Shown here: positions 39,101 to 50,159 of the stretch, one piece after another
Layout: each line of letters starts with the position of its first letter
How positions within the stretch are numbered: the stretch's first letter is position 1
Source of the DNA: Paragonimus westermani
Lineage: Eukaryota > Platyhelminthes > Trematoda > Plagiorchiida > Troglotrematidae
Assembly (NCBI GenBank): GCA_008508345.1
Contig: QNGE01003843.1
Span: 1 to 64,000, forward strand
Direction: 5' to 3'
Length of the DNA stretch: 64,000 nucleotides
Translations under genes and position numbers: made by a program
The notes under the pieces: generated by a model
Told to the model about the DNA's origin: nothing
What the model saw: only the letters and a program-made list of their open reading frames with translations
Databases searched by the model: none

Positions 39101-40660
39101 GTTGAGGAAGTCAACCGGTCACCAGCAGTCTTCCACTGTACGCAGCTAATAAGTCAGTAGATTTGTTTGATTTCTCAACATGCTTTCAAATTAATTGACA
39201 CCGTGACTATTTTCAAAGTAACAATTACAGTGAGAGTTAACGATAGTTGACTCAACCACTTTGATTGGTGACAGTAATATCAATCATACTGAGACTAGCG
39301 ACGCCGATGTCGCAGAGCAGAATGTCCTCGTAATTGTGCAGTTTACTTTCCGAAGACCATACCATCCCTATAAAGCCTCTAAATAAACAAATTACTAGAC
39401 GTGGTAGGTATATTTGACTGTGGATAATACATTGCAGTCACGGCTAACAGTACCTATGAAATATCAAGACTCCAGTAGACTTCAGATGACAGTTCTAACT
39501 CTTCAGGCAACTCCGGAAGAACATATATGATCAGCCCGTTATTTTGAGAACCGTCTAACAATACACATTACGAATGTGTCGTCCGGTTGCCCTTAGGATT
39601 CAATAAACCAATCGAACCATCGTACAGACATGTGAGTGGAACATCACGGAACCCCACTGGGTTGTTTTGCTCCAACTGGGAGGTTAACTTGATATTTTTA
39701 AGCTTCACATAAGCCCGTAGTAAATATCCATGTTTAACAGACCAAACAAACCTGTCCTCATGGGATAGCTGTCTGTACCATTGTTTTTGTTCGTGTAGTG
39801 CATTACGGATAGCTTGTCGTTTGTATCATAAAACGCTGCAGGTGAAAGAAATTTGACGTCATCTGCGTGTCCTCAAACGTGACTACAACATTTTGGCGAT
39901 CAAGTGAACTCAGAAACTTCAGAAATACTGCGCAATCTGGATGAAACCGTTAGGTGAAGCCGAAACCATTCATAGTGCTTTGGCTAGTCTTGGAATGGTA
40001 ACTTCCATCAAATCAAATGTGAAAGCTGCTGAGTTTGTTAGACTTTTTTGAACTTGTTTGGTATGTTTGATGGTTTACGTCTGGAGTATTTGTGGACGAT
40101 GAATTCAATGAAATACACGTTTGATGGTGAAAAATTGGTTATAAATACGCTTCTTTTCTCACCTTTTGGTAAGTCACCAGTAACTGAATGGTCAGGTTTT
40201 AAGACGATTAAGAAAGTCCGGTTTATTAAGGGCTGTTCAGTCTTCTACACTCCGTGGGTAGACAGTGTGCGCTCGAAGAAAGTTTAAAAGGATCCAGACT
40301 GGAAAAACTGTTTTGTCTGAAAATGATATTGATCACAAGACGGCCAGCCGCTTTTCGCGGAATGATGGTAAAGTCTCCGAGATTCAAATTCCTGAGGGAC
40401 TGGCTTCATGTGGTGGTGATGTGGCCACTGAGGGTACAGGTGATGCCCCTATATGCAACTACCAAAACCAACACCTAGAACACTAAGTGATCAGACTCAG
40501 CGTGACGACCATGGCTTTTTTATCTTAGCAGTTTATTCTTTCTCAAATCTGACACCTCTAAGGATGCGGTCTAGATTCATGGTGTTTGTGATTATTCGCA
40601 CATATCTAATGTGTTTGGAGCTCAGAATGCGATGTTGCAATCTAACCCACGGGTAGATGG
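36156..40660. other. 4.5 kb without a recognised gene
   Basis: Short frames only. The minus frame 37,024-37,317 lies in a GC-richer patch without known motifs. Frames at 40.05-40.66 kb immediately precede the BEL/Pao relic and could belong to its leader, but I cannot show it. Confidence 0.4.
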
Positions 40661-40669
40661 ATTGAGGGT

Positions 40670-42350
40670 GATAGACATGGCTTCTAACACTTGTGTTCCG
40701 TCGCACTTTACAACGCCACCAGCCCTCCAGAAACAGCTGAAACAATAAGAGCAGTTACTTGCAACGAAGAAGTTAAAACCGCGTAGAAAAAGACTTAACT
40801 ATAGCAGAGATTAATTGACGCACAAAAGCACTCCGAACACATAGTTGTTCTGATGAACCTAACGGGACACTGCGATATAACAGCATCATATTTGCAAGTC
40901 CAGTTCGATCACCTGAGTAACTTTGTTGGGCAGCTGGGATAATTCAATTTCCCTAGGTGTATAATATCTCAGGTTTGAGGTAGTGCCTTACGATGGGAGG
41001 CCATGACGTTTTATTGATTCCTTAGAGATTTCGGAAATGGTAATTTGGCAAACAAAATGAGTGAAAGTTACCAAAATATTTCATACTTTCTTATTGACGT
41101 GGCATAGCAAAAGGATCCATGGAGCTCAGTGTGATCTCACTAGGATCGAGTGGATATTCTGTAGCTGCAGAGATACTCTGACTGCCCATAACTGCTCGTT
41201 CAGGCTCCGATGCATGAAGTGCCTGGTGGTCTTACATGTGGCATCTCTGATGTGGATAGTCTCAGATCCTTAGCCACACGGATGTGAACGTGCGATTAAT
41301 GGGCTGAACAGTTTTACTGATTTGCCTGACTGGTTAAAAAATTGTCTAGAGGCCTGCAGGAAAGTTGGATTGAGGCGATTGATTACACAATGAATTCCAA
41401 CGAGAAGCCTGCTTTCGTCGATCTACTGACCTTTATCGAGAAGATAACATCTGTAGCTAGCAGGGAGTTCGGCCAACTGATCAGGTTGTTTAGTCAGAAA
41501 TGCCATACTTCTAATGATTTAAATGGGACTAACACCACGAACCCTAGATTTCACACTAGCGTGACAGAAGTCGGCTGGAACAGCTATCTAGTCCGTTTAT
41601 ACCTCTGTAGAGGTGACTGTGATCATTTTAGACGTTTACACTTTCTTGTTCAGCCTCTGGAACAACAACAGAATACTGTTAAACGTAATAAACGGGGCTT
41701 TACTTGTTTAAAGGCTCAGCACACGGGCAGTTTATGTGAAATCTAAAGTCCGGTTGTGATGAGTGTCACTGCAATCTGATGCATGACAACGTGTCACCAC
41801 AATCGCCCAGGTCAGGTGAAGAGGTTGTTCAATGCGGTACAACCTCAACTAGTACAAATGGTGTTCTAGACTGTGTAGCTGTTGAGTTAGTGAACGAAAC
41901 GTGTTACATGCACATATGCCTTCGTAGACGATGACCCAAATAGCACTCCAGCTGTAGAAGGATTAGCTTTCAAGCCTGTTTTGCCGAGGAATTCTATTCT
42001 TGTAGATTCAACGTACGTTGTTCATAGGCAATCGGTTGACTGGGTCGACGGGCCAACTCCAGGGAATTTACAGCAGTGGGTCCAGCTAGTGAGAAGTGAC
42101 TTCGCAGACATCGTAGACAAAAATTCAGAGACTTATATCGAGTATGACATTCTTCAGGCTCTCAGAGGATAGAAACAAGAAGTCGTATGGTGTGAAAACA
42201 GATTTTGGGTTAAGCCTTAGATATTCAAAGTTGATTGAATGTAGAGTACTGAAGTACGTGAACTACGTGGGTGGTCGGGAATTTGTAGAATTCGCTAAGC
42301 AAGAGATCCCGGATAAAGAACAGCTAATCAAGAATAGATTAGGCTGAAGC
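40670..42350 (+). mobile_element. BEL/Pao retrotransposon gag-protease relic
   Basis: Homology moves between frames. From about 40,680 there is a charged, coiled-coil-like N-terminal Gag segment, followed by 'RFEVVPYDGRP' near 40.98 kb and 'YVLSY..GIAKGSMELS'-type helices near 41.1 kb (the dots mark an interruption). The frame from 41,342 contains 'NEKPAFVDLLTFIEKITSVA' and 'SREFGQL', then 'QPLEQQQNTVKRNKRGFTCL' with 'KAQHTGSLCE', a Cys-x2-Cys-x4-His-type zinc knuckle that has lost its first Cys here. Further on, 'TSTSTNGVLD' and 'ELVNETCY' (about 41.85 kb) introduce the protease region. 'KKSYGVKTDFGLSLR' and 'GGREFVEFAKQEIPDKEQL' (42,178-42,330) correspond to the end of the protease domain and the linker before RT. 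No RT, RNase H, integrase or LTR is seen. Stops and frameshifts make it a dead 5' half. Confidence 0.68.
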
Positions 42351-45231
42351 ACGAGCCAATTTAGTGTTTAACGCTGGACACCCCAAAATCGGCCTACCAC
42401 TGAGGTCAGGGACAGGTGACGTACCTGATAAACGTGCAATGTTTACACGAAGTTTGTAGCCAATTGGAAATTCTTACATGAGCTCGAAATATGTAACCGT
42501 AAAATATAGCCACAACAGCATAAGACATTAAAGATGTTTTTGCTCATAAGCCAGAACGTTTTTGACAGTGCTGACATGACCGCACAAGATTTACTCTAAA
42601 TCGCAGCACACTCGAAGCACAACTGGGTTGACAGAAGTTATGATATGGGTCAATCAGCAATTGTATAAATTCGGCCATCCACGTTAATGCTTTCATTGAC
42701 ACCAAGCTGTGGGAACAGTGGAAGTAAACTGATCGCACTGTCCACGTTCGAATTAGCCCATCAGGTCAGCTTCTTTGGAAAACTACTGAAATCGAGACAT
42801 GTTATTCGCACACCTGTCCGTAAACGTTCCGTTAAATTGTTTCACAAAAGAATACACGTTGCCGGACAGGCTCATTCCTGTACATGGAAGTATTAACTCG
42901 TAATTCTGCAGGGAGTTTTCACCAAAGTTTTGGCCAAAAGATGATAAAAAAGACTCATGTGACGCATCCAAAGTAGGGATGGTATAAGTACGTTAGTAGA
43001 AGTGACCAAAATACACGAGTTCCCACGTACAGTTAAATAAACGTAGCAATACACAGGTTGCATATACGCTTGCGCAAGTGGAACAAGATGGAGTAACAAA
43101 TCGTTGTTCACTCCACAGAATTTAAATGGATTTGGAAGAACTAAAATAGTGAAGTGCCCACGAAAGTTTCATTCGACAGTAGGTTGCAAATTTTGTACAA
43201 GTTGGTCGATCTCTATGGCTCTCCAGAATAAAAAAACAACTTAAAGAAGAGAAGATCGTTTTCAGTCGCCGTAAACCCAATGTTGTTTCACTTGTTACAA
43301 ACGAATCTTATCGTTTCCAGAAGTACGGCATTTGTATCCCACAAGGTAGACACAGAAAAAAAGCGAGAAGGTTTCAGCAACCAGAACAGCTAAGCGCATT
43401 TCTTCTCTTCGAACATGGGCCATACGACACCTCCAAACATAACGCAAGTAAGTCAGAGAGTTTTCATCCTGCTTTCACTTGTCCCACGGGGATAGTAAAG
43501 AATTACTAATCGTCAATTCAGGACAATCTAGTGAGTACAATTTTGAAAAGGGACGGGTAAACAAAACCTGAACAAAAGTATGGGTCAAGAAGTATAATGT
43601 TTAAAAGGGAAATAAAAGAAACTATCTGTTTTTTTCGTTTTAAGTTGTACGCAAGCTGTGAATTTTTTGTGCTTCGTGGCGGTTTTTGGAACCTTTTTTG
43701 GAAGAAAAATGTGCATAGTAATAGACAGAGCCGACCGAAACGAGAGCGACAATCCTGCCACTAAGCACGGTTTGCAACCATATTCTCTGATACCTCTGGC
43801 AAACGGTCCTCAGCATTTTCTTTGAATCCCAGCCCGGAAAAGTCAACTGTGGTCAGATTTGATATCAGTGTCTTCATACCCGCATGCTAACTCGCGGGTT
43901 GAACATCGAGACACTTTTCTAGCAACACCCAATGAGAGCAGACATGGCTTTTTGTAAAAACCAGAGAGTTGACGGACAACTGCTTCAGTTTTGTTGGGTT
44001 TCATCAGCACCACGCACGCTGTTGATCCGAAATGAGGACCAATGAACAAGCGATAGGTTGTAGATCAGAGAACTGTCCGCTAGACCATACGTCGTGATCA
44101 CCGCGGATGCAGGAAGTTATATGAAGTACTTTCTTTAGCCGTTGAGCCTTCTTTTCTCATAGGCTTCGATCAGTCAACCGCCTGCGGTTGGCATGTTCCG
44201 GTCTAGTGGGGAACTTCCTGGACTACAATCCGTCGCATACTCACGGGTGGTTCGCCAGCTAACTAGAAACGACTGATCGATTCCAGCCTATGTGACAAAA
44301 GCGCAACAGCTAGAGAGAGAGAGAACCAAACAGGGTTCGACACGATAATCACTGGGTGGGAACGCGCAAGGTTCATCTGAACCTAACTGATGAAATGGGA
44401 CCGCGTCCATTGAAGGAAGGGGCCCTACTTCCAACATATGCCGCCGTATTCCATAATTGCCCATGTGAAGCTGCCACCTTGTGGGCACCTTCCCGCAGAC
44501 AATGATTGCCACTAAAGCAAAAGTTAGGAATATAACCGCGACGAAGCGGCCAGGTTCTGCAATGATTGGTCAGTAATTTGCAAACAGTCGCCTTGTGCAT
44601 CCAGACGTCTGACGGAACTAGGATATAATGCCGGCACTACATGTGTCGAAGGTTACCAAAAGATAGCTGAGCTTTACTGATATGTACGAGATAAATTCTC
44701 GAATCCATCCACTATGCATAACGTGAATTTTCAGAAAAACAAAACTGTTGGACTTAGCTCACACTGCCATCGCCCAGATCGAGTGTAATCACAGAGTCCT
44801 GAAGGTTTAGGAGGGGCAAAATCCTCATTTACGGCGCAAAGATCGCCACTACAGCGTATCGTTTACTGACACTGTATTAACAACAATCCAGGCAAGATGA
44901 TTGACAAAGTCAAGGTCTCCGATTATGTTTCCCTCGTGAAATCACTCACAGGTTTGTGCGGAACATCGTCAATGTGAAAATTGAAAGTAAGTAACAGAAA
45001 TAAGGCAACCATGCCATACCGAATTGTCGAAGATGAAGAGTGGATGTAGTTCGGTATGGAACATAAGCAACAACTATCCAGTACGTTATCCCTTAAGCAC
45101 ATTACCATCAGATTTGGTGAGATGACAGGTAGTCGAATTAATTTTCCTCCCAGTTTAGAAGACTTAACAACACATTTAACTTCACTTTAAAACGTCTGTA
45201 AACAACAGTGGAAAACTCGCTGAGCACTCAC
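42351..45231. other. 2.9 kb, presumed intron or 3' flank of the transporter gene
   Basis: No recognised exon. On the minus strand a hydrophobic run 'YGMVALFLLLTFNFHI' (about 45.0 kb) lies just 3' of the probable transporter exon and could hint at a TM7 exon, but flanking residues do not match and I do not call it. A (GA)n run is at about 44,312-44,323. Confidence 0.35.
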
Positions 45232-45530
45232 TTTCAGATAGACAACCGCATTGTCCGATGGCCGCACAGTCACTTGGCCCAGTTGTGATGCTGTGGAGGC
45301 TAGCCAACGTTGACTTCCACCCAGTATCATCCCGGATGGTTTACGTTTGGCGGTCCGATCAGGAACGGCCAAGTTGGTGCTAGAGACAAGGGATTGACGA
45401 CTGAGCACTCCTTCGACAATATGATTAACTGCTTCCACACTCAACACTGGCAAGCGATCTGCGGATGTGTTGGCCAAAACAGTATCCTCTGGCACCTGTA
45501 CCAACTGGTTTCCATGAGTAATGATGATAT
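45232..45530 (-). CDS. probable MCT-like transporter exon, central cytoplasmic loop
   Basis: A 299-bp open segment on the minus strand. Its 3' end has a strong donor ('tatctgaaa|gtgagt', exon end at 45,232) and its 5' end a reasonable acceptor ('cctttaatcag|atatc', exon start at 45,530). The peptide is hydrophilic and Ser/Val-rich ('PEDTVLANTSADRLPVLSVE', then 'QVTVRPSDNAVVYLK'). In SLC16 transporters a long variable cytoplasmic loop joins TM6 to TM7, often ending in a short basic/aromatic segment, which fits position and composition. It lies 2.3 kb downstream of the TM4-6 exon. Phase is a problem: that exon ends on a complete codon, but this acceptor leaves two bases before the first full codon. 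Either an exon lies between, or a different acceptor is used (for example before 'TTGGTACAG', phase 0 but with a poor pyrimidine tract). The plus-strand frame here is its shadow. Confidence 0.5.
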
Positions 45531-47848
45531 CTGATTAAAGGATGAAAGCGCATGACAAAATGATCGAAATTAGCGAGCAAAAGTGCAGAGTGTTAAAAAC
45601 CACGACAGATGTAGACACACAAATCGAACGACTGAATGCCACATCTATACAGTTATATCGTTAATTATCCAGCTAGATCAGCCTAATAAATGGTAACCAA
45701 ATAGTTCAAAAATCATGACTAAACAAAGTTATGTTAACTGGCCGCTTGTACTTTGTTAATACCCATACTGATAGAAAGAGAGCTTAACTTTTGTGCCGGG
45801 CACAGAATTGACAGATTAATTTGCCTATGAAATTATTGGGGTAATGACCCATTGAAAGTCGACTGCCTGGATGAAAAAACGACCGGAGTGTTCTAGCTAG
45901 CCTAGTTACAGTTCGTTGTATCTTCTAAGTGACAAACTTGTAAATTTTGTTCACCATAAGAATGTATCAATAAGTTGCAAGTGTTGAAAAAGTTAGGGTT
46001 TGATGTCCCAAACATCGTGGTAAAGAGCCCGAAATCCCGGTTGCTTGTCGAGCTTCAAGGTACAGTTCACAGATAAGCCGAAGGCTTCGAACCCCAGAGT
46101 TATCCAGCTGTATTCAAGATCAGTGGTAACGCCTAACACTTCACATGCAAAAACAATCAGTTAACCAAACGTGTTAACGTCAGACAAAAACCGGTCGTCT
46201 GTATTCCAGCAGTGTTCATTTCTAGCTACTTTCATACTATACACTGTCGTTGAAACGTTCCTTTTATCAGTGTTTAACAACACGGGTTAGTTGACAGGGC
46301 TACAGAATCATAACAGGAATTACTACAACTATCATAGTACGGACCTTTATGTCGTACTCACAACAGTTTGATACAAAAACAGTTATCCGTGAGAGAGTTG
46401 ACAAGCCGTAGGTAACTCACGATCCGGTTCCATGCCCACAGGATTTGCAGTGCAGGATTTAATGATCAGCTGAAAGCCCTAAAGAACGTTGTAAAGATAT
46501 GAGTAAACGGTTTGCTTTTATCGACAACCTTAGCACAGTGTTCTCAACAAACGACCAACTATTCAACGTTATACAAACTAATAGGTATGTCGATGTAGCA
46601 ATCATCTTCTTTTGTAAGTGGAGGTGTTTGGACTCAGTAATTTTCAATACTTGGCTAATGAAATGTCCACATACGTCAGTAATGCCAAACAAAACGGCTT
46701 CGGAGGGCCCATGGAGAGAAAGAGCGACATTGTACAAACGGTAGCGACCGACATCGCATTGGTACGCAGTCGTCAACACAAGAATCATAGTCGTCCACAT
46801 TCAATACGTATCTGACTGCGTTAGAGTTGAAACGGGTTCCAGCTTGTTTCGTAACCCTGTGTTCTGACAAACTTACACGTTGGTTGGGCAATTTATACTC
46901 AGTTAATACAACACATACTCTGGACTACTTGTCATTGAAGTAGGATACAGTAATGTAACACCAGACAATTTAATTATGATTATCTATGCGGCTTACACTC
47001 GAATTATCACGTGTGAATCACGAATAGTTGAAACCTTGTTCCGTATAAACAACACTCACCGTCCCAAGAAGTGTTTGACTTTCGAGATGCCTCTCTCCGC
47101 ACATAATGTTTGGTCCATCCGTCACTTAAACCACTAGTGGAATTAGCCGGGTTTTCGTCCAGTCCTTTGACTCTGTTGTAGTCCGCAATAGCAGCCGAGT
47201 CGACGTACTGTCGAGCGAGTTGCTAATATTGAGAGCCAGGGTTGCGAAGGAAGAGAAAAGTTTAACCCATACAATGGTTATGTGCAGACTGAAGATAACT
47301 AAATGACGGGGTTACAGTCACTATTTCACTGAGTTACATCTTTGAAACCGACGACCAATGGCTAGAAGATGAAAATGTACAGACTTTCTGCAAAATCTTG
47401 CCACAGGATTCGTTTTTCACGTGAACATTCAACCGAAACCACGTCCTGACAAGGAAAACATAGTAAAGTATCAGAATGACGACATCACCTAATAACATGT
47501 TGTAGAAATCATTCTGAATAACTTTCATCGGTCCGCCCAGTAGGTATCCGTCGTATTCATCGTATTCACCACGGTTTGCTTGGTTTCATTATTTAGAGCA
47601 GACTCATGAATCCACTTGTACCATTCGATATAGACTGACCAGACAACACGCGATCCTCCAAGATGTAAATGTCTGAATTGCAACTTATGGGCTTAGAGTT
47701 ATTTATACCGCCCTTCTGGTGTTCAGTTGGAACTTGTTTACCAAAATATAAAGTCACGTTGATGACTGAAAGAATATCCCGAACTGCGCTGCAATTAAGT
47801 GCACAACTGTCTAAAATAAATCGCATTCTGTACACCGATAATTCTCAC
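45531..47848 (-). other. intron(s) of the MCT-like gene
   Basis: About 2.3 kb between the two exons. The 113-codon minus frame at 46,459-46,800 was considered for a missing exon but has no transporter motif or good splice pair. Near 46,070-46,130 the minus strand has 'ggggttcgaagcc', a B-box-like site that may mark a decayed SINE. Confidence 0.4.
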
Positions 47849-48246
47849 CTTGACACTGGCTTTGCGCTGTACTAAAATGGCTGATGAGGGTCGTGCTAAC
47901 CGAGGGTTCCCTGCTGCACCCCGCACATTTGGGAAAGAAGAATCGGCCACATCTGGATCAACAATCACATCCACAACCGATTTCCTCCTGGTGAATTTTG
48001 GTTGACTGCTGATAAGGGGACGAAACAAGGCGCCGGCGACTGCAGCATTCAGATTGATCGCCGATAATAGAACAATCGAACCGCGCCAGGTGAAGTTGCG
48101 TATAAGATGAGGGATAGCAATGCTGTAGCACGTCACACCAATTCCACTACCAGCAGTGATGATTCCCGTGACGGTGGCACGTTTGCGAACGAACCAGCTG
48201 GTGACGATAGTGGCGGCCGGTAAATAAATTAGGCCGTATCCAATAC
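47849..48246 (-). CDS. monocarboxylate-transporter-like (SLC16/MCT) exon, TM4-TM6 region
   Basis: The clearest host coding sequence. SLC16-type transporters are 12-TM major facilitator proteins of the plasma membrane that carry monocarboxylates (lactate, pyruvate) or related solutes with protons; the substrate here is unknown. The exon is 398 bp, bounded by 'aaatttctcag|gtattgg' (acceptor, start 48,246) and 'gtcaag|gtgaga' (donor, end 47,849). The peptide runs 'GIGYGLIYLPAATIVTSWFV' (TM4), then a short 'RKRATVTGI' loop, the Gly-rich 'TAGSGIGVTCYSIAIPHLI' (TM5), 'FTWRGSIVLLSAINLNAAVA' (TM6) and 'GALFRPL', which closes the first half in this family. About 50 polar loop residues follow. The conserved 'F.KRRALATGI..SG...G', 'WRG' and 'GALFRP' positions support the call. 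The intron is phase 1 upstream and phase 0 downstream. The open frame continues past the acceptor to 48,355, but that part is not transporter-like. The upstream exon for TM1-3 was not found. Confidence 0.85.
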
Positions 48247-48757
48247 CTGAGAAATTTGGGTTGGTAATGACATATACAAAGAGGAATCTGTTTACCTCCA
48301 CGACACGTTTCGCACGTACTTTAGTAACAGAGACAAAAACCGATAACTTCGACACTTAACTTATATACCGAGAAACAACTCCGCTTTTAGAAGTGAACTG
48401 AGAACTGTTTGCGACTGAAAAAAGGTTACGGTAAAGATGTTCGGTTTAAAATTTGCCAGTACAAAACTGAGGTACATTAGAATAAACATCATCAACGTCA
48501 TCAACGCCGAACAAAACAGGTCAGTGGTTCGCAACGACGCTCAACTAGCATACAACCACAAAATAACCAACATGCCTTAACCAAGAAAAAAGGGGAAAGC
48601 GATGGACCATGCTACCGGGAAACCGACGCTTCGACAGCTGCCCGGCGAAATGAACTGACAACAGTGTGATCTAAAATAACTTCACATGGCCAGAGGCAGC
48701 CAGTCGGACAAACAGAAGTACACCGATCGACCTAGCCACTCCAGGGCACACAAGTCC

Positions 48758-49071
48758 GATCTGTCTTCGGTGGAATGAAATTATCAATGCTAAACAGCCA
48801 TCAGAAGCATCGACTCCTACAGTCTCTACGGTCAGTTTGCAAACAAAGAATATATTTGTTAGAAGTGCATTGCGCCTCTCATTCAGTCATGCCCAGTGCC
48901 CTTAATACTCACATGTACCAAATCTTATCCTAGTTTTTAATCACCTTACCAAAGCCCGTATGATTCGGATGTTTTGTCCGACCTAAATCAAACAGCTTCC
49001 GATTCCGGGATCTATTGCTTGTCGGGACGAAGCAAGTTTCCCGAAAAGAAAGCACCTCAATGTGAGTAATA
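48758..49071 (+). repeat. 314-bp direct duplication, left copy
   Basis: It matches 49,073-49,386 base for base with an offset of 315, except c at 48,790 versus t at 49,105. The left copy ends at the ambiguous base, as expected for an unmerged overlap between two contig ends. Confidence 0.9.
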
Positions 49072-49072
49072 N
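49072..49072. other. assembly join (single n)
   Basis: A lone n between two copies of the same 314 bp. Some scaffolders write a single n for a negative estimated gap. The duplicated flank suggests the real sequence contains only one copy. Confidence 0.85.
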
Positions 49073-49386
49073 GATCTGTCTTCGGTGGAATGAAATTATC
49101 AATGTTAAACAGCCATCAGAAGCATCGACTCCTACAGTCTCTACGGTCAGTTTGCAAACAAAGAATATATTTGTTAGAAGTGCATTGCGCCTCTCATTCA
49201 GTCATGCCCAGTGCCCTTAATACTCACATGTACCAAATCTTATCCTAGTTTTTAATCACCTTACCAAAGCCCGTATGATTCGGATGTTTTGTCCGACCTA
49301 AATCAAACAGCTTCCGATTCCGGGATCTATTGCTTGTCGGGACGAAGCAAGTTTCCCGAAAAGAAAGCACCTCAATGTGAGTAATA
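49073..49386 (+). repeat. 314-bp direct duplication, right copy
   Basis: Start of the contig that runs to 53,199. After 49,386 the sequence continues uniquely. Confidence 0.9.
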
Positions 49387-49840
49387 TTTTCCAAATAGCT
49401 GTCTACGACGAGCTCGGTAACACCCCAGACATTACGGCACAGATGAACCATCAAGTACAACATACTGACAAGATGTGGAAAAACACAACTTCGTGGCGAA
49501 GCCACAAAAGTGATAGACGCTAACCGACTATCATTGTTTTCACAGCATGACCGTAATACGTCACGTCAGAGTCCACAAATGACATGATAAAACTAACATT
49601 GCGTCACATGTCTCGGATTCCAGCGGAAAATTGCTGGCAAATATGCTTCGTTCATGAGTGTGGCTTTCCATTTACTAATTTTTAAATGGTAAACTATCGT
49701 GATTGCACAATCCGTTAGGGAAATACCGTAATTTTGTTTTATCCATTTGCACTCACTTCCGCGCACTGCACCACAGACTAGCACTTTTATTCCAGCGACC
49801 GAGCGGTTAAGAAGAAATGAGAGAACAGCCAAGTTTCATC
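49387..49840. other. unannotated DNA
   Basis: Minus frames of 79-86 codons without recognised motifs. TM1-3 of the transporter would be expected somewhere upstream on the minus strand, but I do not find them here. Confidence 0.4.
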
Positions 49841-50159
49841 GATCGTGGACCGAAAGACTGAGTCGACGGGGCCGAGCGACTGTACCACGAATGCGCGCAC
49901 ACCCCCACCCTACCCACATCCAGCCAATCGGGCTGTGGTTTCAGCGGTGTCTTGTGCCCATTCGCTCACCCAACTCGGTCAGGAGGCGTGCCCCCTGGGT
50001 AAGCCTTTGAGCTTGGACTCTGGATTTTGTGGCTCGGACCGTAATGCTCATGCGCCCACCTGGCCCGGTTATGAATGTCACCGGCTCTATGACCTCGGAT
50101 CACGGGTTCGAGGCCTATTGTCAACCCGCTACCACACATCTTCCGATCTCAACGCGAGA
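49841..50159 (+). repeat. GC-rich repeat-like segment with B-box motif
   Basis: Markedly GC-rich and CpG-containing compared with its flanks. 'gatcacgggttcgaggcc' (about 50,098-50,115) fits a pol III B box and 'cacctggcccggtt' lies about 45 bp upstream, so a second tRNA-derived SINE family is possible. It directly abuts the point where homology to arm 1 starts. Confidence 0.35.

Noticed and set aside
44923..45108. Hydrophobic minus-strand run as TM7 of the transporter
   Set aside because: Position would suit, but the residues around it do not match the family and no splice sites of matching phase were found.
46459..46800. 113-codon minus frame inside the transporter intron as a missing MCT exon
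   Set aside because: Hydrophobic patches exist but no SLC16 signature, and no good acceptor/donor pair bounds it.
50142..50156. Sequence resembling a sequencing adapter (reverse of 'agatcggaaga') beside the arm-2 edge
   Set aside because: Only 11 bases match and the following bases do not continue as an adapter; likely chance.
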